A DNA stretch of 64,000 nt from Notolepis coatsorum (Eukaryota; Chordata; Actinopteri; Aulopiformes; Paralepididae). The stretch covers positions 12,054,809-12,118,808 of the forward strand of contig OZ020593.1 in assembly GCA_963971535.1 (NCBI GenBank). Direction: 5' to 3'. This document shows, one piece after another, positions 56,174 to 64,000 of the stretch (the stretch's first letter is position 1; each line of letters opens with the position of its first letter). Below the pieces are notes generated by a model. It did no database searches, had not been told where the DNA came from, and saw only the letters and a program-made list of their open reading frames with translations. A program made the translations under genes and the position numbers.

Positions 56174-56597
56174 ATTGCCAAATGTACCTTTTTATATTAT
56201 GCAGCAATTTTATAGAACAGACAACCTGAAAATATAACGCTACTTGCTTCCAGTTTTACCTTCAAGACCTCCTTAAAAAAAATTGCTGCAAAACGGTTCT
56301 TAATCCTCTGTTTTTTTTTAATCTGTCCCCTGTATTTATTTTAAATATTTGGAACCCCTGTAGGGTAATTTTTATTTGGTGAGGTCTCTATTGATGTGAA
56401 GTATTGTTTTAGTTTTTATATATTTTATCTTGTTTTATGTTCCCCGCGCGCACACACACACACGCTCACACATTCACACTTACATTCACTTCACAAGGAC
56501 CACAATGGAAACAAGCTCTAGCTAGGGCTTTATTGTGTTTTTATCCTTTTGATCAATATTATTTGTATTGCATTGCACAATCCTTGTTTAATCCTGG

Positions 56598-56689
56598 GTT
56601 AATCGTCTGTAGTGTGGCAGTGAAAGGGTTAACACTTTGTCGTGTGGCAGTGAAAGGGTTAACCATTTGGTAGTGTGGTAGTGAAAGGG
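56598..56689. mobile_element. piggyBac-like solo-TIR array (reverse units)
   Basis: Three reverse units ending GTGAAAGGG then TTAA (56690-56693). The forward half is absent. Confidence 0.6.
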
Positions 56690-56862
56690 TTAATATGTAC
56701 AGCATCCGTGAGTCACCACTTCCCCAGTAGACAAATATTATTTCTTTACAGACGGTCGGTATTTAGTACTGTAATGTTCCATTTCCTTTTTTTTTTTTTT
56801 TTTTATCTTTTCCCCCCTCCATTTTCCTCCGATTTTCTCCCATCCAAATGTTGGTCGTTATG

Positions 56863-59800
56863 AATGAATGAATGAATGAAAACTTTATTTAACAGATTGC
56901 AGAATGGGTACAATACAGTACGGCTCAATACATACAATTGTTAAGGGGATGCAGACCTGAGAAAGACGTTTGTCTTGTTTCCATCAGGGTCCCCCATTTT
57001 CAATTCATATAGACATTTATGACATACACAACATACATGACATTTATGGCATAGGGACATATAGGTATTTAGTACTGATACATTTGTGACATAGGCGGTA
57101 TTCAAATATACAGTACTGTTACCCCTAGATCCTGACAGAGTATATACATATGATGGGGAGGGGACTGTACATTAGGAGGGGGTGGGTGGGTGGGAGGGAA
57201 ATATACATACGGCGGGGAGGGAATATATACATGCGGTGGGGAGGAGACTGTCTATTAGGAGGTGGTGGGGGTTTTGGGCATTTACGGTGGCCAGTTTCGA
57301 ATTGCAGCCTCCCGTAGGTGCTCTTTAAGGGCGGTTTTGAATGTGGGCAGGGATTCACATTCCTTTACAGCTTTGGGTAGGGCGTTCCACATTGTTGAGG
57401 CATAATTGCGAAACGTGTTTAGTCCCTTGTTTGAGCCGAATCTGGGTTTAACATGATTTGTTGAGCTTCCTCTGGTGTAGTGGTTGTGGTATTCACTGAC
57501 CTTTGGGAAGTATTTTGACATGTACATGGGCACCCCGGTCGTATAGTGTATCTTGTAGACCAGGCCCATTGCAAGTTGCTGTACTCTGTCGTCTACTCTA
57601 AGCCATCCTAGGTTGGCAAAGTGGGCAGGGGTGAGGTGGGTTCTGGGGTTCAGGTCAAGTAGTAGTCTGACCAGTTTGTTTTGTGATGTTTGTAATTTTG
57701 TTTTAAGCGCCTTTGAGGTGCTTTGGTACCATGAGGTGCACGCATAGTCATAGTACCCTTGAATGAGTGCTCCTGCCAGAGTCTTCAGGGTATTCTTGTT
57801 TACCAGAGAGGAGATCCGGTACAAGAATCTAGTTCGTTGGTTGACTTTTTTTATTACATTGGATGCCATTTTGTCACAGGAAAGATTTGCCTCTAGGATG
57901 GAACCCAGGTAGGTAATTTCGTCTTTCCTTGTGACAATATTGTCACCCACTGTAACTGAGAATCCGTCGGTCTTGCTGAGTTTGTTATTTGAACCGAAGA
58001 GAATGGACTCTGTTTTGCCCATGTGTAATGATAGTTTGTTATCAGCGAGCCATATGCAGATTTTGCCTAGTTCCGTGCTGAGGGTTTTTTCAACCTGCAA
58101 TTTGTTCTTGTCAGAGACCAGCAGGGCTGAGTCGTCCGCAAACAGGAACAAGTTGCAGTCACAGGCTGACGACATGTCATTTGCATAAATTAGGAAGAGT
58201 AGCGGTCCTAGTATGCTTCCTTGTGGAACACCACAGCTCACTGTGAGGGGGGGGGATAGAGTACCGTTTACCTCTACCATCTGTTCTCTCCCCTCCAGGT
58301 AGGATTGCATCCAGCTCACTGATGGGCTATCAAAACCAATTGCTTTTAGCTTGTCCATTAGAATGGAGTGATTGACAGTGTCGAAGGCCTTTTGTAGGTC
58401 CAGCATGACCATGCCGCAGTATTTGCCAGCGTCCACCTCTTGTTTGATGTGGTCGTTCAAATAGAGGAGGCATGTGTCAGTGGAGTGGGACGTTCTGAAG
58501 CCAGATTGGAATTCGTAGATTAGGTTTTTTTCCGCCAGGTACTTTTCGACCTGTTCGTAGACTATTTTCTCCATGACTTTCGAGATGGAGGTAAGAATAG
58601 AAACAGGGCGGTAGTTGCCTGGGTCTAATTTGCTGCCCTTTTTGTGTAGAGGGGTCACTCTCGCAATTTTGAAGTCCTTGGGGACGTGCCCCTGTCTTAT
58701 AGAGAGGTTTATTATGTGTGTGATGACTGGGGTGATGGCGGCTGCTGCGTCTGAGGAATTTGGAGGGGATGTTGTCATGGCCAGTGGCCTTGTTAGGTTG
58801 GAGGGCGCTCAATTTTTTGAGTACCTCATCGGTTGTTACCATTTCAAGTTTGAAGTCGTCTTTGTGGACCCCTAGGTTTTTGTAGTATGCTACTATGTGT
58901 TCTACCCCATAATGCCCTGAGTGGGAGGGTAGTTTGTTTACCAGTGTTGTGGCTATGTTTGTGAAGAAGATGTTTAAGTAATTGGCTACATCCAGCTTGT
59001 CTGTGATGAGCGTGTTGTCCGTCTTTATGTTTATGTTTGAGAATCTGGTTTTAAGTTTTTTACTGCAGCCTAGTTGATTATTGAGTAATTTCCAAAGTTC
59101 GCGGGGTTTGTTTTTGTTTTCCTCCGTTTTGTCGTTGATGAAATTTCTTTTTGCGGTTCTGATCATGATGTTTACGTCATTTCTTAGTCTGTTTCTTTGG
59201 ATTTTTAGTTCAACCACGTGGGCTTGGAGTTCACTGTTTGAGCTTTTGGAAAGCTTTGTCTGACTTTTATGAAGTTCAGAGCATTTTTTGTCTCTGGTTT
59301 TCATAGCGGCCAGTATTTCAGTGTGCATCCATGCCTCAGCGCGATTTTTAACCCTGGTGGTTCTTATCGGTGCCATGTTGTTGAGTATTGCTGTAAATTT
59401 GGTTTTGAATCCAAGCCATGTTTCTTCAACCTGTGTACCACTGAGCTCATCTGACCAGTCCAAGCTCCCCAGTTCTAGGTTAAAGGCCTCTCTAGAGTAA
59501 GTTTTGAGGTCTCTAGATGTGACTGTTTTGTGACAGCCGGCCTTCTGTTTTAGCTTTTTGCGGGTACAGAAAATCATATAATGATCACTTAACCCGCATG
59601 CTATCACCCCTTTACTGGAGATCATGGACTTGTCAGAGGTCAAAATGAGGTCAATGGTGGTTTGTGTCGAATCGCATACCCTTGTGGGTTGTGTGATTAG
59701 CTGGCTGAAACCGTGCAGGTCAGAAAATCTACTGAAGGCCTTGAAGACGGGTGCTGATTTACGCAGCATATCCGTGTTCCAGTCCCCAATAAGAATTTTT

Positions 59801-60153
59801 TCTACCCCCTCCACCCCAGCTAAACACCCATCAAGTGTGTCATAAAAGCCACTCTGTTCTGGTGGTCTATAGATTGTGCCTACTAGTACTGGTTTCGCCC
59901 TGTCTAATAAGATTTCAATCCAAACAGTTTCAATTTCATCATGGTTAAGGTCAGTACGGTTGATGTATTTGGTATCCTTGTGTATATACACACAGACGCC
60001 ACCTCCATACTGGTTCCTATCCCTCCTGACTATTGAGTAGTTTTCAATTTCAATCTCTGGATCCTGTACAGATGAGTCTAATTTTGTTTCTGTGAAACAC
60101 AATATGTTAGCCTTACCGTTTAAAAACAACTGTTTGATTTCAGTTGGCAGTTC
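56863..60153 (-). mobile_element. LINE-A: L2/CR1-like non-LTR retrotransposon, near full coding length
   Basis: The element runs from the protein-coding region to the 3' UTR (57281-56881) and a (TTCA)n tail. Its 3' UTR is the source type of all LINE-A tails in the window. It inserted into a SINE in the same orientation. The 5' end appears truncated just inside the endonuclease domain. Clade placement (L2/CR1/Rex-like) is by general motif resemblance only. Confidence 0.88.
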
Positions 60154-60252
60154 ATGCCAATTCCCAATCCCCTTCCTGGTCGCTGCGCACTTACCCCCCA
60201 CAGTCAGATCATCTGGGAGAGTGGAGGCTATCACGTGCTTCCTCCGACACAC
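57282..60252 (-). pseudogene. LINE endonuclease-reverse transcriptase reading frame, one frameshift
   Basis: Endonuclease part (about 60150-59550): ILCFTETKLDSS, RDRNQYGGGVCVYIH, VGTIYRPP, ILIGDWNTDM, QTTIDLILTS and GLSDHYMIF. Reverse transcriptase part: GNYRPVSILTSISKVMEKIV, FQSGFRTSHSTDTCL, MLDLQKAFDTVNHSIL, GVPQGSILGPLLFLIYANDM and the catalytic LFLFADDSALL. C-terminal part to TWPP-like end at 57282. One frame change occurs near 58760, between DNIPSKFL and DAAAAITPV, equivalent to one extra or two missing bases. Otherwise no stops, suggesting recent insertion. The first ~35 codons from ATG 60252 (MCRRKHVIAS...) are SINE sequence, not LINE. Confidence 0.88.
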
Positions 60253-60742
60253 GTCCAGCCAATCAATCGCTTCTTTTCACCTGGCAGCGCGGACTCTCAC
60301 TGAGAGGGCGTAGCGTGTGGAAGGATCACACTATCCCACTCAGGTCCCATCCGCGCTTAGCAGGCGCCCCGACCGAACTGTAGGAGTCGCTGTTTACAAC
60401 GACCCGGACCCACCCCGCCAGCTTCTCCCACCCTCTAATACTGCCAATTGTATTAGTGCAGACGGCCAGCCAAGCTGGTGACAACCCCGGAGCTCCGGGG
60501 TTGGTGACGAACGCAATCTCCGCTACGCCACCTAACCGCCGTTCCATTTCCTTTGTAATATCCTTCATACAAACATTTAACTTTTGGAATTGAAATAACA
60601 ATAATATATTGACTGTTTTCTCATCTGAAATCTCACGTAGTTTATAATCCTGCAGAGAGGAGCAACACTGTAGCACTGAACACACTTTGATGAACATTGT
60701 TACTCAGCCGATAGAGTTCTACCCTTCCTGCTGACTTGTCGT

Positions 60743-61220
60743 TAGGGGTGGGGGGGGGGAAATCGATACGTAGTAGTATCGTGATACTTTGCGTGGCGAT
60801 ACTGTATCGATACAGGGATGCCAAGTATCGATATTTAATTATTAATAAAAAAAAAGTACAGTAGTCCACACACACACATGTGCATTCAGTTAAGTTGGAA
60901 TATGACTGTAATACAAACAGTTCAGTTTGTCAGGTACATGCAACACAGATTACAGTGTTGACATCTGTCTGCTTGAGAAAATACCATGTTCTGCAATAAA
61001 AATGATTGAAGTGAGATGAACAGACTGAACTTTATTTTATTAGATAAAACATGTTGACAAAGTTTTACTTTGCAGTTGAAAAAAGGTAATACATTAAATT
61101 TGAAAAAAAAAAATCGCAATATTAATATCGCAATACTCAGCGTATCGCGATACTATCGTATCGTGACACAAGTATCGCGATAGTAACGTATCGTGAGGTC
61201 TCGGGCGATTCCCACCCCTA
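60743..61220. mobile_element. hAT MITE, 8-bp TSD cttgtcgt
   Basis: Ends TAGGGGTGGG and CCCACCCCTA. Perfect duplication at 60735-60742 and 61221-61228. Same family as 8543-9009. Confidence 0.92.
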
Positions 61221-61664
61221 CTTGTCGTACAAAACTTGTAAGTCGCTTTGGATAAAAGCGTTCAGCTAAATGACCAAATGTAAAACACGAGAAAGCAGTG
61301 CGTCAAGTGAACATGAGACCAGAGTGAAACTGAAACTTGCACACCTAGCAGTATTGCCGTGTGAATAGCCTACAGCGCTCTCTATAAATGGCAAGTGGAC
61401 TCTGTGAACTAACAGAAAGTATAAACAAACATAAGCTGAAGCTCAAGCTCTGGCTCAATTAGCTCTCGCATGTGTCTGTGTGTATATAATGTTCCTCGAC
61501 CCTGGGACAGCATTAACTGCTCACAAGTGTGTTTTGAAACAGCTCCGTGATGCAGGCTGAGGCTCGTGGCTTCCTGATGACTTGACATCATCGCCCGTCC
61601 CAATATAGTACAAACGAAGCCGGTGGAACGTCCAGACCTCAAACTCTCACCCTTTATCAGTTCA

Positions 61665-61960
61665 AGATTCAAGAGATTTATTAGTCACATACAGACACGA
61701 GACATGTAGTGAAATGAAGGTGGCCATGCCCGCCTTGATTGTGCAAAGAAAAAATACAAAAAATAATAGAATAAAATAGAATAGATAATAGATAGACATG
61801 ATAAAAGGTACTAAGATAAAATACTATACAATGCTAAGCTTATGAATGAAAGGTAATGAGTCCTATATACACTACTATACAATATGCTATACGATATACA
61901 GTTATGCTATATGTAACTATATACTATACAAAAATTGGGGGCAGCCCGGCTGTCGGGAGA
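61665..61960. repeat. LINE-like 3'-end fragment
   Basis: attcaagagatttattagtc, cacgagacatgtagtgaaat; typical of a fish LINE tail region. No coding part. Confidence 0.4.
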
Positions 61961-61983
61961 TGAAATAATGTTAAATATATTAA

Positions 61984-62395
61984 AGGGGAACTATCTTATA
62001 AATGGCCTTTTTGAGTGTTTAGCATCGTTTCCTAGCTATGTGAACTTATATTAATATGATCTATGTCTCAAAATTCTCATATTGGTGCATTCTTCCAATT
62101 CTCCTCTCACAATATTCACCCTCACTGAACTGAGTCATTTGAAAATGTGCCTATCTGTGATGTCAGAGAGACTCGGCTGCATGTTAATGTTGAGATACAA
62201 GATGAGCTGCACACAGTGGCACCTGCACCTGCAGCCCAGGCTCAAAACGGCTGAAAAATGCTGTTTTTGAGGACTTGATTAGAAATACAAAACAATGAAT
62301 AAAAAAAATATATATATTACAGAGGTGTTCCATAGACTCACAGGAATTGTGTAAAAGTGCCCAAATAGTGAAAGAAATAGTAAAATAGTTCCCCT
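61984..62395. mobile_element. TTAA-type MITE, copy 2
   Basis: Ends AGGGGAACTAT and ATAGTTCCCCT, TTAA at 61980-61983 and 62396-62399. An empty paralogous site is seen at 36340-36360. Confidence 0.92.
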
Positions 62396-62956
62396 TTAAA
62401 TGTTTTGATATTCAAGTCGTGTTTTTTTTTCATGCACGTTTTTTTTAATTGGCACGCAGGTGCAGCCGCTAGTATGGTCGTGAAATTGGTATTAGATTTA
62501 GCTCCTGGGTGGTATTAAAAATGTCTTTTTAAAAAGTCTTAAATTGAACTTGTTGAAAACCGGCAGATTTTTTTACACAAAGCCTGGTCTACGACCTTCT
62601 CCAGGCCCATACAGTATGAAGCGCTGGGTGCACGGCTGCACGCATTAGGCGGGCCAGGAGAACCACATGATATGGATCCAGTAGGTGGCCGTCCTCCTCG
62701 TCGATGACAGGACTGTGTGTCTCTGCTGCTTCTGCCACAAGGTGGCCTCACCCTCTCCAGTCCATCGCCTTGGAAAAGCGTTCCAAAACAGCAGTGTCTC
62801 TCAATGTGTAGTTTGCTCAAGGGGATGACCTTTTGTCGTTTGTTTTAAACACACACACGTGCACAGACTTCACACCCCCAGGTCTCCCGTTTAGTGGAAT
62901 CCAGGTCTTAAGTGTATCACTCCTCTCAGAAGAGGCGCACACACACAAACCCACAT

Positions 62957-63280
62957 CAGGGTTCGCACAAGGTCCTTGAAGTGCTTAAAGTCCTTGATTT
63001 TTTACCCAAAAAAAAGTCGAGGCCTGGAATTCCTTGAAAACAGCCCATTTTTTAACAAGGTGCTTAAAAAGTCCTTGAAATTCAAATCGACCATTCATAT
63101 CGAAAGTTTTGTTCATCCATGATCAAATTGTTGTGAATCAAGAAATTTAATTATTTTATTTAAAGTGTAACTAATTATCGGAAATTGGTTTTAAGCCATA
63201 CATACTGGATCCGATTTGTTCCTATACAAACATCATTTAAAAGTGAATTGTATCCTTTTAAATGCCCTCTTCATTCACTC
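62957..63280. mobile_element. hAT-like MITE (CAGGGTTC), right end lost
   Basis: cagggttcgcacaaggtcct, ttgaagtgcttaaagtcctt as in 36983-37538. A further piece starts at about 63925 and runs off the window. Confidence 0.6.
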
Positions 63281-63394
63281 GACCTTAACCTCGAGGGACC
63301 CTGAGGTGTCCCTCATTTACAGTGACGTCGAGTAAACGATTAAAAGACATGGAATAACGCAAAGATAGAACAAAGATAAAAACTAGTAATCTGG

Positions 63395-63613
63395 GGGGAG
63401 CTCCCGTAGCTCACCGCATATCTCGGCGCTATCTCTGTGTCGGGGAAAACCGCGCTCGTCACGGATCTGGGGGACACGAGTTCGATTCCCGGACCCGCCG
63501 TCATTTCTCAGAATGTCTTCCCCTGCTCTACATCCCATTTTCAACCTATTTCTGTCGGTCATGCTTGACCAGAAAAGCGATAAACGCAAAAAAATAAAGT
63601 TTAAAAAAAAAAA
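63395..63613 (+). mobile_element. tRNA-derived SINE (type 3)
   Basis: Head agctcccgtagctcaccgca, a second block gagttcgattcccggacccg (boxes A/B), end gaccagaaaagcgataaacg + A-rich tail. The only copy in the window. Confidence 0.7.
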
Positions 63614-63764
63614 CGGGTAATCTGCACGATTAAAATAAGATAAAAAAACGGGAAATAAGAAACGGGAAAAGCAGACTGAACAATTGCAAAATTACATACA
63701 GTGGTTATTAATTAAAGCTATATAAATTGTCCAAAGGTTGAAAGAGTATCAAACTTTAAAGTGC

Positions 63765-63893
63765 ATTGTGAAGGGCGTTCCAAGAGTTACACTTAAACAA
63801 TTAGGTTATATGCATAACAAGCCAGGATATTTACTGTAAATATCCTGGCTTAAGTGTAAATATCCTGGCTTGTTATGCATATAACCTAATTGA
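63765..63893. repeat. Hairpin repeat
   Basis: aattaggttatatgcataac + aagccaggatatttac is followed by its reverse complement, with the block taaatatcctggctt present twice. Confidence 0.85.
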
Positions 63894-64000
63894 CACGGAC
63901 ACACACTCCAAGAGGAACTATGCCCAATTTCAAGAATTCCTGGAATTCCTTGAAAACTGCCAATTTTTTTAACAAGGTGCTTAAAAAGTCCTTGAAATTC

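Larger units (their letters stand above)
56790..60540 (-). mobile_element. Type 1 SINE split by a nested LINE
   Basis: SINE 3' part at 56790-56862 and 5' part at 60154-60540, both reverse. Perfect 14-bp duplication gttccatttccttt at 56776-56789 and 60541-60554. The break is after ggcat of the SINE. Confidence 0.92.

Noticed and set aside
58615..59845. Several plus-strand frames of 60-92 codons
   Set aside because: Antisense shadows of the LINE reverse-transcriptase frame.
62539..62820. 93-codon minus-strand frame
   Set aside because: No recognisable domain; composition suggests a chance frame in repeat-flanked sequence. It also does not match dck.

Overview
The window looks like a teleost fish genome. 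It is AT-rich, its genes are split by GT-AG introns, and it is dense with fish-type SINEs, hAT and piggyBac-like MITEs, L2/CR1-type LINE fragments and micro/minisatellites. There are no prokaryotic operons. Three protein-coding genes are supported, all by spliced exon structure. A 5' part of transportin-1 (tnpo1) lies on the minus strand, with coding exons between 19956 and 5303 and the rest off the left edge. A complete mob1b (MOB kinase activator 1B) lies on the plus strand, six coding exons between 29844 and 42645, giving an intact 216-residue frame. The first two exons of deoxycytidine kinase (dck) lie on the plus strand at 52161-52626, with the rest off the right edge. From memory, MOB1B followed by DCK in the same orientation is also the human chr4 order. 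Tnpo1 is head-to-head with mob1b here.

Layout. 1-20 kb holds tnpo1 introns and exons with many repeats: interstitial telomere repeats, CA/TTAC, a 15-bp minisatellite, a TAATG array, SINEs, hAT MITEs and foldback MITEs. 20-24.4 kb is the tnpo1 5' region, split by a 3.5-kb foldback element that carries a hAT transposon. 24.4-29.8 kb is the intergenic repeat field. 29.8-45.4 kb is mob1b and its probable 3' UTR. 45.4-51.9 kb is nested transposons plus a 2.6-kb minisatellite with a 1278-bp higher-order duplication. 51.9-56 kb is the dck promoter, exons 1-2 and GC-rich intronic minisatellites. 56-64 kb is an L2/CR1-like LINE nested in a SINE, then more MITEs.

Two observations stand out. First, the 3' end of mob1b exon 3, together with its 5' splice site, is tandemly repeated 12 times at exactly 36 bp. 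Every downstream donor adds an in-frame TAA, so only the first donor gives full-length protein. Tnpo1 exon 5 shows the same kind of event, with three copies of exon end plus donor. Second, a family of foldback MITEs with about 9-bp target duplications carries a 16-nt segment near each terminus. This segment matches between the two arms of one copy but differs completely between copies, even where the cores are nearly identical. I know of no description of such copy-specific paired tags.

The genes act in unrelated processes: nuclear import, Hippo signalling and nucleoside salvage. Nothing suggests they work together. Most other open frames are translations of microsatellites, minisatellites or transposon remnants and are not annotated as genes.
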